The notes: generated from the letters alone by a model not told the origin. A stretch of 64,000 nucleotides of DNA from Vibrio tarriae (GCF_002216685.1 NZ_CP022352.1:930001-994000), one strand, 5' to 3'; shown: positions 1-10,766, counted from the first letter of the stretch. Program-made: numbers and translations.

Positions 1-2
1 TG

Positions 3-542
3 GGCGTAACACCGAAAGTGCAGCAACTGCGAACTTATCAAGATAATGCGTCGGTCAAATCTTTCGAACTTGATGACTATGATAAAAGCGAAGTGAAGGA
101 CAACGCCTTCAACTTAGATATGGGCGCAGTGTGGCTTATTGATCAATATCGCGTAGGTATCGTAGCCAAAGATTTGTTTGCGAAGGATATTCAAACCCAG
201 AACCGAAACAACACTTACAAGCTAGATACCCAAATAGCGGTTTCTGGCAGTTATGTGAGTGATTTCTTTATCGCCGCGGTGGATCTTGATCTCACCAAAC
301 AGCGCCGCTTCAACGGTGACAACGATGATACCCAATTTATGCGTTTCGGGGTGGAAGGGAATGCATGGGGTTGGGCGCAGCTCAGAGCCGGTTATGAAGT
401 GGACTTACAAAACTCGTTGGATAATTCGGTTTCTGTCGGTCTTGGCATCAGCCCGTGGGATATCGTCAGCTTCGATTTGGCAGGTTCTTACGCTGGCGAC
501 AACCAATTTGGGCTTTCGGCGAACCTTGCTTTTACTTTCTAA
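3..542 (+). CDS. TraF-like (TraF_2 family) protein, C-terminal part
   Basis: The reading frame is open from the left edge of the window (first complete codon at base 3) to a TAA at 540-542, so the N-terminus lies outside. The visible 179 residues alternate short polar and hydrophobic stretches and end in Phe-Thr-Phe. This resembles the beta-rich C-terminus of the chromosomal 'conjugal transfer protein TraF' family that, as I recall, sits next to luxP in vibrios. There is no sign of a conjugation operon, so the name should be read as homology only; an exported or outer-membrane protein is equally plausible. A hairpin without a clear U-tract follows at 571-603. The frame is certain, the family less so. 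Confidence 0.6.
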   Translation, partial: GVTPKVQQLRTYQDNASVKSFELDDYDKSEVKDNAFNLDMGAVWLIDQYRVGIVAKDLFAKDIQTQNRNNTYKLDTQIAVSGSYVSDFFIAAVDLDLTKQRRFNGDNDDTQFMRFGVEGNAWGWAQLRAGYEVDLQNSLDNSVSVGLGISPWDIVSFDLAGSYAGDNQFGLSANLAFTF

Positions 543-570
543 GTTGAAATTGCTGAATAAGTAAGCTGTC

Positions 571-603
571 GCAGGTGTGAGAATCTACTTTTCTCACACC
601 TGC
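571..603 (+). terminator. Hairpin after the TraF-like gene
   Basis: A perfect 13-bp inverted repeat (571-583 and 591-603) with a 7-nt loop lies about 30 nt after the stop codon at 542. No long T-run follows, so it may be a weak terminator or an mRNA-stabilising hairpin ahead of luxP. Confidence 0.5.
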
Positions 604-702
604 ACTATGAATTACCTCAATCATGCTTAATAATCAGTGACAACGATTTCCCGATCTGGGCAAAAAGAGTCCTTTTTGATTCAATGAGATGTCAGCGTTT
701 GA

Positions 703-1848
<1,146 letters not shown>

Positions 1849-1866
1849 GGTAAGAGGATTACGTGT

Positions 1867-4440
1867 TTGGACATTCGACCTAGCCAAATCAAGCATAAAC
1901 AGCGCATCGCATCTTTTATCACTCATGCCGTAGTCGTGGTGATGGGCGTTTTGATCGTCAGTGTATTATTCCAAAGTTACCAGATCAGTAGCCGCTTGAT
2001 GGCTCAGGAAGGGCAACGAACCTCAGTTCAAACCGCGAGCCTAATCCAAAGTTTGTTTGATTTTCGTCTTGCAGCACTGCGAATTCATCAAGACAGCACA
2101 GCCAAGAACGCCAGTTTAATCAACGCACTTGTCAGCCGAGATTCGAGTCGGCTGGATGAGTTCTTTTCCAGTGTCGATGAACTTGAACTCTCTAATGCGC
2201 CAGATCTGCGTTTTATCTCCAGTCACGATCAAATTTTGTGGGATGATGGCAACGCCTCTTTTTACGGCATTGCCCAACAAGAGCTGAATAAGCTTATCCG
2301 TAAAGTGGCGATCAGTGGCAATTGGCACTTGGTTCAAACGCCCAGCGAGGGAAAATCAGTCCATATTTTAATGCGCCGATCATCTCTGATTGAAGTGGGA
2401 ACCGGGCAGGTTGTTGGGTATCTGTATGTGGGGATCGTGCTTAATGATAACTTTGCGCTGTTGGAAAATATCCGCAGTGGCAGTAACTCAGAAAACTTAG
2501 TACTCGCGGTGGATTCCACACCGTTGGTATCCACCTTGAAAGGTAATGAACCTTATTCGTTGGACTATGTGGTACGCAGCGCCAAAGATGCCATGAAAGA
2601 CAGCTTTATTGTCGGACAAACCTTTTTAGAGGTAGAAAATGTACCGACTTATCTGTGTGTCTATTCGATTCAGACCAACCAAAATGTATTGACGCTGCGG
2701 GATAATTTCTATTTTTGGATGGCGTTTGCGTTGGTCAGTATGATCGGCGTTTCGATAGCGTCACGCTGGTGGCTACAAAAACGCATTCAGCGTGAAATCG
2801 AAACCTTGATGAATTACACCCATAAATTGATGGATCTGGACACGAAAAGTGACTTTATCGGTTCAAAAATTTATGAGTTCGACTATTTTGGGCGAACGCT
2901 GGAACAATCATTCCGTCGTCTTGCCAACAAAGAAAAGCAGTTTGAAGATCTGTTTAATTTCGCGCTCTCACCGACCATGCTTTGGAATACGTCAGGGCGG
3001 CTTATCCGTATGAACCCGTCAGCGCAAATTCAGTTTTTGCGGGAAGACGCGCAAAACCACTTCTTATTCGAGATTCTTGAACACCAACTGTTGCCTATGA
3101 TCACCTATGCTGCACAAGGCAAGAATCCCAGTGAAGTGACAACGGAAGTGGATGGACGAGTGTATCGTTGGAACCTTTCGCCAATCATGGTGGAGGGGCA
3201 GATTATTTCGATCATTACTCAAGGGCAAGACGTTACCTCCATTGCAGAAGCAGAGAAGCAGAGCCAAGCGGCAAGGCGCGAAGCGGAAGAATCGGCACGG
3301 GTTAGAGCAGAATTTTTAGCCAAAATGAGCCACGAATTGCGTACGCCACTCAATGGTGTGCTCGGTGTTTCTCAATTGTTGAAACGTACGCCACTCAATG
3401 ATGAACAGCGCGATCATGTGGCGGTGTTATGCACCAGTGGTGAGCATTTGCTCGCGGTACTGAATGATATCTTGGATTTTTCGCGCTTAGAGCAGGGTAA
3501 ATTCCGCATCCAAAAAAATGAGTTTCGCCTTAAAGATCTGGTGTGTGCAATTGACCGTATTTATCGACCTTTGTGTAATGAAAAAGGTCTTGAGCTGGAT
3601 GTGAATTCCAATATCACCGCCTCCGCCATCGTGCGCAGCGATCAGATCCGGATTAACCAAATTTTGTTCAATTTGCTCAATAACGCGATCAAGTTCACTC
3701 ACCAAGGCTCGATACGAGTCGAATTGCAATTAATCGAAGGCGATCCATTAGCCCAGTTGGTGATTCAAGTCGTCGATACCGGAATTGGTATTCGCGAACA
3801 AGATTTAACGGTGATTTTCGAGCCCTTTATGCAAGCCGAATCTACCACCACTCGAGAATACGGTGGTAGTGGTCTGGGCTTAACAATTGTGCACAGCTTG
3901 GTGGAAATGCTCAGTGGTCAACTGCACGTTAACTCCGAATATGGCGTCGGTACACGCTTTGAAATTCAGTTACCAATTGAACTTGTGGAAAAATTGGATG
4001 AGCCGCAGCAATTGCTGCCTGCCCCAGATCCCCAACAATTATTTGATAAACCCCTGCGTGTGTTGTTGGTCGAGGACAACCACACCAACGCATTTATTGC
4101 TCAAGCTTTTTGCCGTAAGTATGGTTTGGATGTGAGTTGGGTAACCGATGGGCTACAGGCGATTGAAGAGCTCAAAATACACACCTATGACTTAGTACTG
4201 ATGGATAATCAGCTACCTTATCTGGATGGAGTAGAGACGACTCGCACTATCAAAAAAATATTGCACCTCCCCGTTGTGGTGTATGCCTGCACAGCGGATG
4301 GTTTAGAAGAAACACGGCAGGCGTTTTTCCATGCAGGTGCGGAATATGTGTTAGTTAAGCCGCTGAAAGAGCAGACTTTGCATAAAGCGCTGGAGCATTT
4401 CAAACATCATCACGGTGAGAAAAACGCTGGCTCAAATTGA
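1867..4440 (+). CDS. luxQ: LuxQ, AI-2 hybrid sensor kinase/phosphatase
   Basis: LuxQ is the inner-membrane partner of LuxP. Without AI-2 it autophosphorylates and feeds phosphate to LuxU; with AI-2 it works as a phosphatase. The 857 residues show an N-terminal membrane segment (about 19-41), a periplasmic sensor region, a second membrane segment (about 280-300), and a PAS-like region. A HisKA domain has its phosphoacceptor in MSHELRTP (His489), followed by an HATPase with GxGxG-type boxes (GGSGLGL). The C-terminal receiver has Asp780 in LMDNQLP. The start is a TTG at 1867, preceded by AAGAGGA; no better ATG exists upstream. The stop codon overlaps the convergent PilZ gene by 9 nt, within a terminator hairpin. 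Confidence 0.96.
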   Translation: MDIRPSQIKHKQRIASFITHAVVVVMGVLIVSVLFQSYQISSRLMAQEGQRTSVQTASLIQSLFDFRLAALRIHQDSTAKNASLINALVSRDSSRLDEFFSSVDELELSNAPDLRFISSHDQILWDDGNASFYGIAQQELNKLIRKVAISGNWHLVQTPSEGKSVHILMRRSSLIEVGTGQVVGYLYVGIVLNDNFALLENIRSGSNSENLVLAVDSTPLVSTLKGNEPYSLDYVVRSAKDAMKDSFIVGQTFLEVENVPTYLCVYSIQTNQNVLTLRDNFYFWMAFALVSMIGVSIASRWWLQKRIQREIETLMNYTHKLMDLDTKSDFIGSKIYEFDYFGRTLEQSFRRLANKEKQFEDLFNFALSPTMLWNTSGRLIRMNPSAQIQFLREDAQNHFLFEILEHQLLPMITYAAQGKNPSEVTTEVDGRVYRWNLSPIMVEGQIISIITQGQDVTSIAEAEKQSQAARREAEESARVRAEFLAKMSHELRTPLNGVLGVSQLLKRTPLNDEQRDHVAVLCTSGEHLLAVLNDILDFSRLEQGKFRIQKNEFRLKDLVCAIDRIYRPLCNEKGLELDVNSNITASAIVRSDQIRINQILFNLLNNAIKFTHQGSIRVELQLIEGDPLAQLVIQVVDTGIGIREQDLTVIFEPFMQAESTTTREYGGSGLGLTIVHSLVEMLSGQLHVNSEYGVGTRFEIQLPIELVEKLDEPQQLLPAPDPQQLFDKPLRVLLVEDNHTNAFIAQAFCRKYGLDVSWVTDGLQAIEELKIHTYDLVLMDNQLPYLDGVETTRTIKKILHLPVVVYACTADGLEETRQAFFHAGAEYVLVKPLKEQTLHKALEHFKHHHGEKNAGSN

Positions 4441-4447
4441 GCCAGCG
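4417..4447 (-). terminator. Terminator of the PilZ gene, overlapping both stop codons
   Basis: A perfect inverted repeat (4425-4435 and 4437-4447; realistic 9-bp stem with 5-nt loop) is followed in the minus direction by TTTTTCTC (4424-4417). The hairpin contains the stop codons of both luxQ (+) and the PilZ gene (-), so coding and termination signals share the same bases. Confidence 0.85.
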
Positions 4448-5097
4448 AGAAAAGCGTGTTCGAGAACTTGCTTTTTCAGCGTTTCTGTCAGCGTGATCGG
4501 TTGTTCAAACTGAATGCCAATTAAATGTCCGTTGGATTGGCGACGAATATTGACGATATGACTTTTGACCCGCTTTGGCAGAAAAGGGTCTAGCGCACTA
4601 TTAATACGCACCTTGGAGCCCGTGTTTAACTCATTTTCACCACGAATGAACACACCGCAGCCTGAAATAGAAAAGTCTACCAAGGTGCCTGCATAGTTTT
4701 TGTTGCCTTCACTCACTTCTGCAGGGATCGCCACTTTATAACGTTCATGGCTACGAATGGCTTTGGTGGCAAAATGTTTGGGCGGGCGTATGAACAAAAC
4801 ACAGAAAGGCTTAGTGCTGGCTTGCAATACTGAGCTTTGAAACGCCAAAATGTGCCCTAACTCAGTATCACACATGCCTCGTAATACAATTTGGACATTC
4901 TTGAGTTTACGCATCACCAAGGCTTGATGCGCCTTGAGCGGCAGATCCAACACAATATATTGCTCAATCTTGTGACCAATGAGGGTGGTGTGGAACGCGT
5001 AAGTATCCTCAGGACCGAAGTGAATTTCAGCCGCGACCTTCATGCCCGGTTTTAAAAGCAACGCCAGTTTATTTAGATCTTCAGAACCGACAGCCAT
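4432..5097 (-). CDS. plzE: PilZ-domain c-di-GMP receptor (PlzE-like)
   Basis: The C-terminal half carries a PilZ domain with both c-di-GMP-binding motifs: RxxxR (in RSHERYKV) and DxSxxG (in DFSISGCG). The N-terminal half resembles the PilZN/YcgR-type domain that precedes PilZ in Vibrio receptors. By position next to luxQ it corresponds to the V. cholerae protein I recall as PlzE (VCA0735); the symbol rests on that recall. The ATG at 5097 gives 221 residues. An upstream in-frame ATG at 5142 would add 15 Asn/Lys-rich residues unlike the family, so I prefer 5097. It is transcribed convergently with luxQ. Binding c-di-GMP is inferred from the motifs; the output is unknown. Confidence 0.9.
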   Translation of the reverse strand: MAVGSEDLNKLALLLKPGMKVAAEIHFGPEDTYAFHTTLIGHKIEQYIVLDLPLKAHQALVMRKLKNVQIVLRGMCDTELGHILAFQSSVLQASTKPFCVLFIRPPKHFATKAIRSHERYKVAIPAEVSEGNKNYAGTLVDFSISGCGVFIRGENELNTGSKVRINSALDPFLPKRVKSHIVNIRRQSNGHLIGIQFEQPITLTETLKKQVLEHAFLAGSI

Positions 5098-5158
5098 GCA
5101 AAAAACTCTTAACTTGTTTTTATTATTGACAAAGTTATACACCTGAAGGCGGGGTATT

Positions 5159-5226
5159 GCCTACTTGGATAGAAAGATTCTTGCACTAAGTTGACGAAAT
5201 CACCGCTCCAGCTTCAAGTAGGAAGG
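5159..5226. repeat. Shortened copy of Vibrio palindromic intergenic repeat
   Basis: The ends CCTACTTGGATAG and CTCCAGCTTCAAGTAGG are inverted versions of the ends of the longer repeats at 41797-41911 and 59404-59520. The middle is shortened. Such near-palindromic intergenic elements are common in Vibrio genomes. Confidence 0.55.
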
Positions 5227-5319
5227 GGATGGCGATATTTAAAAACAGGAGCAATATTCATAAATGAGGTGCAGGGCAACACCTCTAGCGTGTTGTACGG
5301 TATGTCTTAAACGGGAAAC

Positions 5320-5838
5320 TTAAAACTGGAAGCGAACGCCCATACCGACTTGTGGCCCCCATACCCCTGCATTACGCGCTTCGGCACTCAATGATAGCTG
5401 ATCTGTCGAGTGAAAACGTACGCCAGCAATAAACACCGAATGATCATCTAAGCGGCCAAATCTTAAGTGGCCTTCCACTTGATTGGTGAACCACGCACGA
5501 GCGCCAAGGTTGAATTCCAGTTGAGTATCTTTCTCGCCGCCCAATTCTTTAGGCATACGAATGTTGTGTACCAACATCTGCCCATACACATCGGCAAATT
5601 GATTAATCGGGCCATTAAAACCGATGCCGCCTGCGATATCCCAATCACTATCCAATTGAGAGTCAATACGAGCAATAAAGTGCGAGTTATCGGTAAAGTA
5701 GGTGCTCAATTCCACACCGCCAGACTCTGGGTTCATTGCGGTTCTTAACTCAAGAAAATTGTAGTTAAAGTTATTGGCAAGGGCAGGAGTGGCAAGAGTA
5801 AGGCCCAGCAGCAGGCTCAGGTGCGTTTTTTTCAGCAT
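5320..5838 (-). CDS. Small outer-membrane beta-barrel-like protein
   Basis: I cannot assign a named family with confidence. With the ATG at 5838 the 172-residue product has a clear signal peptide (MLKKTHLSLLLGL..., cleavage after ALA near residue 21). The rest is a chain of amphipathic strands and ends in Phe-Gln-Phe, the aromatic C-terminus typical of outer-membrane barrels recognised by the Bam complex. An in-frame ATG 21 nt upstream only lengthens the leader. It is a single-gene unit, read in the same direction as ygiW and plzE. It could be a small porin-like or structural barrel; function is unknown. Confidence 0.75.
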   Translation of the reverse strand: MLKKTHLSLLLGLTLATPALANNFNYNFLELRTAMNPESGGVELSTYFTDNSHFIARIDSQLDSDWDIAGGIGFNGPINQFADVYGQMLVHNIRMPKELGGEKDTQLEFNLGARAWFTNQVEGHLRFGRLDDHSVFIAGVRFHSTDQLSLSAEARNAGVWGPQVGMGVRFQF

Positions 5839-6027
5839 AATGACGTTGTCCGCAAGCAATCAAATAGGTGGCAAAGATACCGTAACAAGAAGCAAATTAC
5901 AGGCCATTTGTTTCAATACCTTACTTTTTGAAGGTTTTTTCGGCAAAAGAAAAAGAATAGACGAAGAGAAAGGCGTACAAGCTCAAGCCATAAAAAGCGG
6001 AGCGAAAATGGGGATGTGAACAATGAA

Positions 6028-6063
6028 GCAAAAAAGTACAGCGATGTCCGGAAACATCGCTGT
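6028..6063 (-). terminator. Rho-independent terminator after ygiW
   Basis: A perfect 10-bp stem (6038-6047 and 6054-6063, loop of 6) is followed on the minus strand by ACTTTTTT. It lies 22 nt after the end of the minus-strand gene at 6085. Confidence 0.85.
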
Positions 6064-6084
6064 GTAACTGATATTGCGCAGTGA

Positions 6085-6483
6085 TTACAGCAGCTCGATA
6101 TGATCCACTTCAATCTCAGGCGTGCGGCCGTTTTCAAACTCACCAAACAGGCGCACTTTAGTTTCCGGCGTTAGCGTCGCGTTCAGGTGAATATCATCAT
6201 CCAGTTCGACCTGAATTTCATTGCTGCCATCGGAAAACATAAAGGTGTCTTTGCGTAGTTGGCGAACCAAATTGCCTTCCACAACGACTTTCTTCTCCAT
6301 AAATGGATTGGCTGAATCCAGCAAAGATTGCACTTTCACCACTTCCACTGGGCCTTGAAACTGCACGCCCATTTGGGTTTGGTTGTCGCCAATAAATTTG
6401 ATGTGTTGAGCATTATCCGCCGCCATTGCCAACGTCGGAGCCAGAATCAGAGCAGAAGTCAGAGCGAAAATTGTACGTTTCAT
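6085..6483 (-). CDS. ygiW: YgiW/BOF-family periplasmic OB-fold protein
   Basis: The product (132 residues) has a signal peptide ending near AMA (about residue 21), then a compact domain of the bacterial OB-fold (BOF, formerly DUF388) family. Family hallmarks visible are the FxGP stretch (FQGP), the VVVEGNLV strand, FMFSDGS and a C-terminal VDHIELL. In enterobacteria YgiW is a stress-induced periplasmic protein of uncertain biochemistry; small-ligand binding is suspected. It is monocistronic, with a good terminator at 6028-6063. The assignment to the family is firm, the role is not. Confidence 0.88.
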   Translation of the reverse strand: MKRTIFALTSALILAPTLAMAADNAQHIKFIGDNQTQMGVQFQGPVEVVKVQSLLDSANPFMEKKVVVEGNLVRQLRKDTFMFSDGSNEIQVELDDDIHLNATLTPETKVRLFGEFENGRTPEIEVDHIELL

Positions 6484-6660
6484 AGTTTTTCCTTTTTTAT
6501 CAGTTTGTCTCTTAGCGAGACTGTTTGTTGTCTTGATGTGGCTATTAAACGCTATCGGATTTGAACCAATACTGAGGCGACGATTAATATTCGGTTCATT
6601 TTGTTGAGTGAGTGTGGCGCAGCACTTATCATGTTGCCAAATTCAAAAGGTTAAGTTGAA

Positions 6661-8124
6661 ATGATTCCGACATCCCAAGCCTTGATGGTACAAGGCACCA
6701 CCTCAGATGCAGGCAAAAGTGTGTTAGTTGCAGGCTTATGCCGAGTATTGGTGCGCCGCGGCATTCAAGTTTGCCCTTTCAAGCCGCAGAACATGGCGCT
6801 CAACAGCGCGGTAACGCCTGACGGGGGCGAGATAGGTCGCGCGCAAGCGGTACAAGCGCAAGCGTGTGGTATTGCGCCGAGCGTACACATGAATCCGGTG
6901 CTGTTGAAACCCAATTCAGATACGGGCGCGCAAGTGATTTTGCAAGGCCGCGCCTTATCCAACATGGAAGCCAACGCTTATCACGACTACAAAAAAGTCG
7001 CGATGGATACAGTGATGGATTCCTTCCAGCGCCTGCAACAAGAGTATGAAGCCATCATGATTGAGGGCGCGGGCAGCCCTGCGGAAATCAACTTACGTGA
7101 GAATGACATCGCCAATATGGGCTTTGCCGAAAAAGCCGATGTGCCGGTAATCATCGTGGCGGATATTGATCGCGGCGGCGTGTTTGCCCATTTATACGGC
7201 ACCTTGGCGCTGCTTTCTGAGTCTGAGCAAGCGCGGGTAAAAGGCTTTGTGATTAACCGTTTTCGCGGCGATATTGGCTTGCTGCAATCGGGGCTCGATT
7301 GGTTGGAGCAGAAAACCGGTAAACCTGTGATTGGAGTGTTGCCTTATCTGCATGGCTTTGATCTGGAAGCAGAAGATGCGATTGCCGCGCAGCAAAACCT
7401 GTCGGCGGATCGCCAATTGCGTGTGGCGGTTCCGGTGTTTACGCGCATCAGCAATCACACCGATTTTGATCCGCTGCGGCTCAATCCCAATATCGATTTT
7501 CGTTATGTCGGGCAGGGCGAGTCACTGTCGGGCGCAGATTTAATCATCCTCCCCGGAAGCAAATCCACCCGTGCTGATCTCGCTTATTTACGTTCACAAG
7601 GTTGGGATAAAGAGATCCTCCGTCACTTGCGCTTAGGTGGCAAAGTGATGGGCATTTGTGGCGGTTTTCAAATGCTTGGGGAATGGGTACATGATCCGCT
7701 TGGCATTGAAGGTGCGGCTGGCAGCAGCGAAGGGCTGGGGTTGTTTGCGATGCAAACCGAGCTTACTGCTGAAAAGCGCTTAACTAACGTGCAAGGTCAT
7801 TTGACCTTAGATGGCCAAACCGTGGCCGCGCAAGGTTATGAGATTCATGCGGGGCGCTCAAGTTGGGCAGCCGATCAAAAAAGCCCGATTATACTCAGTG
7901 ATGGCAGCTTGGATGGGTTAGTCAGTGACTGTAATCAAGGCTTTGGTACCTATTTACATGGTATTTTTGACCGCCCTGAAACGGCATTGCGCATTTGCCA
8001 ATGGGCTGGCGCAAAAGAGATAGAAAAGTATGACCACCGTGCGGCGCAAGAGCGGGCGATTGACCGTATTGCGGATGCGATTGAGCAGCACCTCGATCTC
8101 ACGCTTTTGTGGCCTGACTTATAA
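6661..8124 (+). CDS. cobQ: Cobyric acid synthase (CobQ/CbiP)
   Basis: This enzyme amidates adenosylcobyrinic acid a,c-diamide at four carboxylates, using glutamine and ATP, in adenosylcobalamin synthesis. The 487-residue protein has the usual two halves: an N-terminal dethiobiotin-synthetase-like ATPase with P-loop GTTSDAGKS (about residues 12-20), and a C-terminal class I glutamine amidotransferase with the nucleophile Cys333 in [10 protein letters not shown] and the catalytic His in YLHGIF. The length matches the family. No other cobalamin gene is nearby; modA starts 5 nt after its stop, so it probably leads a cobQ-modABC transcript. A nearly isolated cobQ fits corrinoid salvage rather than complete synthesis, but that is inference. 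Confidence 0.95.
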   Translation: MIPTSQALMVQGTTSDAGKSVLVAGLCRVLVRRGIQVCPFKPQNMALNSAVTPDGGEIGRAQAVQAQACGIAPSVHMNPVLLKPNSDTGAQVILQGRALSNMEANAYHDYKKVAMDTVMDSFQRLQQEYEAIMIEGAGSPAEINLRENDIANMGFAEKADVPVIIVADIDRGGVFAHLYGTLALLSESEQARVKGFVINRFRGDIGLLQSGLDWLEQKTGKPVIGVLPYLHGFDLEAEDAIAAQQNLSADRQLRVAVPVFTRISNHTDFDPLRLNPNIDFRYVGQGESLSGADLIILPGSKSTRADLAYLRSQGWDKEILRHLRLGGKVMGICGGFQMLGEWVHDPLGIEGAAGSSEGLGLFAMQTELTAEKRLTNVQGHLTLDGQTVAAQGYEIHAGRSSWAADQKSPIILSDGSLDGLVSDCNQGFGTYLHGIFDRPETALRICQWAGAKEIEKYDHRAAQERAIDRIADAIEQHLDLTLLWPDL

Positions 8125-8129
8125 GGAAC

Positions 8130-8894
8130 ATGCCCATGTTGAAATGCATTCTGCTCCTGCTGTGTGTGGCGCTTAACGCCCCGCTGGCGAGCGCGAAAGA
8201 GACACTGCACATTTACGCGGCCTCATCGATGACCAATGCCGTCAATGCGTTAGTGGCTGACTACTCGCAGCAGCATGATGTGAAGCTGGTGACGGTGTAC
8301 GGCGGCTCTTCTTCGCTGGCGCGTCAAATTGAAGCGGGCGCACCAGCCGATCTGTTTATTTCCGCCAATGAGGAGTGGGCGAATTACTTAGTCGAGAAAG
8401 GCTTAGTGAAACCGAACAAGGTGGTGACGTTGGCGGCGAATAGTTTGGTGCTCATTCGCCCGACTACGCAGCCGGTGGCAAGTTTTGATCTGCAAGATGC
8501 TGCAGCTTGGCAAGCGGCCTTGGCCGATTCTCGCTTGGCGGTAGCGCAAGTGGATGCGGTGCCTGCGGGCATGTATGCCAAGCAAGCGCTGCAACATGCG
8601 GGTGTGTGGCCTGAGCTGGAATCACGCTTTGCGCAAACCAATAACGTGCGTTTGGCGCTGGCGTTGGTCGAGCGTGGTGAATCACCGCTTGGCATCGTGT
8701 ACAAAACCGATGCGCTACTCAGTGATAAAGTAACGATCGTGACGGCATTTTCGGCGCAGTCTCACCAGCCGATCCGCTATCCGTTGGCGCAATTGAATGA
8801 TAAAGCGGCGAGCGCCGAATGGGTGGCGTATTTGCGCTCAGATGCCGCGCAGCAAATCTTGCAACGCTTTGGTTTTGAGTCGGTGAGTGAGTAA
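8130..8894 (+). CDS. modA: ModA, molybdate-binding periplasmic protein
   Basis: ModA captures molybdate or tungstate in the periplasm for the ModBC importer. The protein has a signal peptide (cleavage near LASA, residue 22) and family motifs: YAASSMTNAV, the GGSSSLARQIEAGAPADLF block with the ligand Ser, and VDAVPAGMYAKQAL. An alternative ATG lies 6 nt downstream at 8136; both keep the signal peptide. It follows cobQ after 5 nt and modB begins 3 nt after its stop. Molybdenum supply fits the molybdoenzyme NapA at the right end of the window. Confidence 0.96.
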   Translation: MPMLKCILLLLCVALNAPLASAKETLHIYAASSMTNAVNALVADYSQQHDVKLVTVYGGSSSLARQIEAGAPADLFISANEEWANYLVEKGLVKPNKVVTLAANSLVLIRPTTQPVASFDLQDAAAWQAALADSRLAVAQVDAVPAGMYAKQALQHAGVWPELESRFAQTNNVRLALALVERGESPLGIVYKTDALLSDKVTIVTAFSAQSHQPIRYPLAQLNDKAASAEWVAYLRSDAAQQILQRFGFESVSE

Positions 8895-8897
8895 TTG

Positions 8898-9593
8898 ATG
8901 GGGCTTACCGATTACGAATGGGCGGCGCTGGCGCTGAGTTTAAAAGTGGCAGGCTATGCGACCTTGTGGTTGCTGCCGATAGGCATTGTGCTGGCGTGGG
9001 TGCTGGCGCGTACCTCTTTTATCGGCAAAGGGCTGATTGATAGTTTGGTGCATTTGCCCTTGGTGCTACCGCCGGTGGTGATCGGTTATTTACTGTTGAT
9101 CAGCATGGGGCGGCAGGGGTTTATTGGTCAGTGGCTTTATCAGGTGTTTGGGTTCAGTTTTAGCTTCAGTTGGCGCGGTGCGGTGCTCGCGTGCATGGTG
9201 ATTGCGCTGCCCTTGATGGTGCGCTCGATACGTCTCAGTCTTGAAAGTGTCGATCAAAAACTTGAGCAAGCGGCGCGCACCTTAGGCGCATCGCCAATGC
9301 GGGTCTTTTTTACCATCACGCTGCCATTAACCTTGCCGGGGATACTCACGGGCGTCATGCTCGCGTTTGCGCGTAGCCTTGGCGAGTTCGGTGCCACCAT
9401 CAGTTTTGTCTCCAACATTCCCGGTGAAACCCAAACCATTCCGCTCGCCATGTTCACCTTTTTAGAAACGCCGGGTTCAGAAATGGAAGCGGCACGCTTG
9501 TGTGCGATTTCGATTGCCATCGCGCTCGGCTCGTTATTTATCTCGGAATGGTTAAGTCGGCGTATGCAGCACCGCTTAGGTTTAGCGTCATGA
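8898..9593 (+). CDS. modB: ModB, molybdate ABC transporter permease
   Basis: This is an inner-membrane permease with about five membrane segments. The conserved EAA loop that docks onto ModC is visible as [21 protein letters not shown], and the ModB signature [11 protein letters not shown] is near the N-terminus. I place the start at the ATG 8898 rather than the TTG just before it, because the TTG abuts the modA stop. modC starts 13 nt downstream. About 231 residues, normal for the family. Confidence 0.96.
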   Translation: MGLTDYEWAALALSLKVAGYATLWLLPIGIVLAWVLARTSFIGKGLIDSLVHLPLVLPPVVIGYLLLISMGRQGFIGQWLYQVFGFSFSFSWRGAVLACMVIALPLMVRSIRLSLESVDQKLEQAARTLGASPMRVFFTITLPLTLPGILTGVMLAFARSLGEFGATISFVSNIPGETQTIPLAMFTFLETPGSEMEAARLCAISIAIALGSLFISEWLSRRMQHRLGLAS

Positions 9594-9606
9594 GTGGGTT
9601 AACATC

Positions 9607-10707
9607 ATGAGTGAAGTGATTCTGCAACTGCAAAAGCGGTTGGGCGAAACCCAACTTGACGTGGATTTGCGTTTACCCGCCGTGGGAATTTGCGCGATCT
9701 TTGGGCGCTCTGGTGCGGGTAAAACGTCCCTGATTAACCTTATCAGTGGGTTAACCACGCCCGATGTGGGCGAAATTCACCTCGCAGGGCGCACGCTCTT
9801 TAGTTCATCACAAGGCATTCAATTGCCGATTGAGCAGCGCAAAATTGGCTATGTGTTTCAAGATGCGCGACTGTTTCCGCACTATACGGTGCGCGGCAAT
9901 CTGAATTACGGGGTGACTCACGCTGATCCTGAATACTTTGCCAGTGTGACCCGCCTATTGGCGTTGGAGCCGCTCCTTGCCCGTTATCCTCGCGATCTTT
10001 CCGGCGGCGAAAAGCAGCGCGTGGCAATTGGGCGAGCGCTACTGTCAAAACCCGATTTACTGCTGATGGATGAGCCGCTGGCTTCGCTCGATATGCCACG
10101 CAAAAAAGAGGTGATGCCATTTTTGGAAAACCTCGCGCAGCATTTTCGGCTGCCGATCCTCTATGTCTCGCACAGCATGCAGGAAATTTTGCGCCTTGCG
10201 GATCATCTGGTGGTGTTGGAGCAGGGCAAGGTACTGAGCGCAGGGCCGATTGAGCAAGTTTGGTCATCCAAAGCGATGCGGCCTTGGCAATCATTCAGTG
10301 AACAAAGCACACTGTTTTCTGCCACCGTAGCCAAACATCACCAAACCTATGGTTTGACGCAAGTTCGTTTGGCGGAGGATGTGTGGCTTTGGGTTCAGCA
10401 AGTGGAGGCAGACGTGGGCAGCAGCGTGCGTATGCAGGTGCGCGCGAATGATGTGTCGATAGCGCTGGATAAACCGACCGCAAGCTCGATTCGCAATATT
10501 TTACCGGCTCGCATTGTCGCGATTGAGCACCAACAGCCGAGTAAAAAAAGTGTCTCGCTCAAGTTGGAGCTCGCGCCACACTGCTACTTGTGGGCGGTGG
10601 TGACGGAGTGGGCTCACGCCGAACTCGCGCTAGAGGTCGGTATGCCAGTCTTTGCCCAAATTAAAGGGGTGAGTGTGGCGCAGCGTGATGTGATTTTAAC
10701 GAACTAA
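9607..10707 (+). CDS. modC: ModC, molybdate ABC transporter ATPase
   Basis: The ATPase of the molybdate importer. The nucleotide-binding domain shows Walker [10 protein letters not shown] (from residue 33), the Q-loop in [13 protein letters not shown], signature LSGGEKQR, Walker [13 protein letters not shown] and the switch His in YVSHSM. The C-terminal third (about residues 290-366) is a TOBE/Mop-type molybdate-binding domain, which gives substrate feedback in ModC proteins. It is the last gene of the cobQ-modABC unit, ending before a hairpin at 10733-10766. No ModE repressor gene or obvious molybdenum-cofactor riboswitch is in this stretch. Confidence 0.96.
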   Translation: MSEVILQLQKRLGETQLDVDLRLPAVGICAIFGRSGAGKTSLINLISGLTTPDVGEIHLAGRTLFSSSQGIQLPIEQRKIGYVFQDARLFPHYTVRGNLNYGVTHADPEYFASVTRLLALEPLLARYPRDLSGGEKQRVAIGRALLSKPDLLLMDEPLASLDMPRKKEVMPFLENLAQHFRLPILYVSHSMQEILRLADHLVVLEQGKVLSAGPIEQVWSSKAMRPWQSFSEQSTLFSATVAKHHQTYGLTQVRLAEDVWLWVQQVEADVGSSVRMQVRANDVSIALDKPTASSIRNILPARIVAIEHQQPSKKSVSLKLELAPHCYLWAVVTEWAHAELALEVGMPVFAQIKGVSVAQRDVILTN

Positions 10708-10732
10708 CTGATGGTTATCCCCTTTCTTTGAT

Positions 10733-10766
10733 CCCCTTTCTACTTACAACGCCAAGCAGAAAGGGG
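10733..10766 (+). terminator. Hairpin between modC and mvaA
   Basis: A perfect 9-bp inverted repeat (CCCCTTTCT / AGAAAGGGG, 10733-10741 and 10758-10766) with a 16-nt loop sits between the convergent modC and HMG-CoA reductase genes. No T-run follows, so intrinsic termination is uncertain. Confidence 0.45.
10738..10758. repeat. Possible remnant of the Vibrio intergenic repeat
   Basis: The bases CTACTTACAACGCCAAGCAG closely resemble the right end of the repeat at 59404-59520 (CTACAACGCCAAGTAG). They form the loop side of the hairpin at 10733-10766. The match is short and could be chance. Confidence 0.3.

Noticed and set aside
18-542. The TraF-like gene as part of a conjugative element
   Set aside because: No other transfer gene is visible and it sits in a normal chromosomal context beside luxP.
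5913-6146. A minus-strand frame overlapping the ygiW 3' end and terminator
   Set aside because: It contains the terminator hairpin and a low-complexity Phe/Arg/Leu tail; it is a shadow frame.
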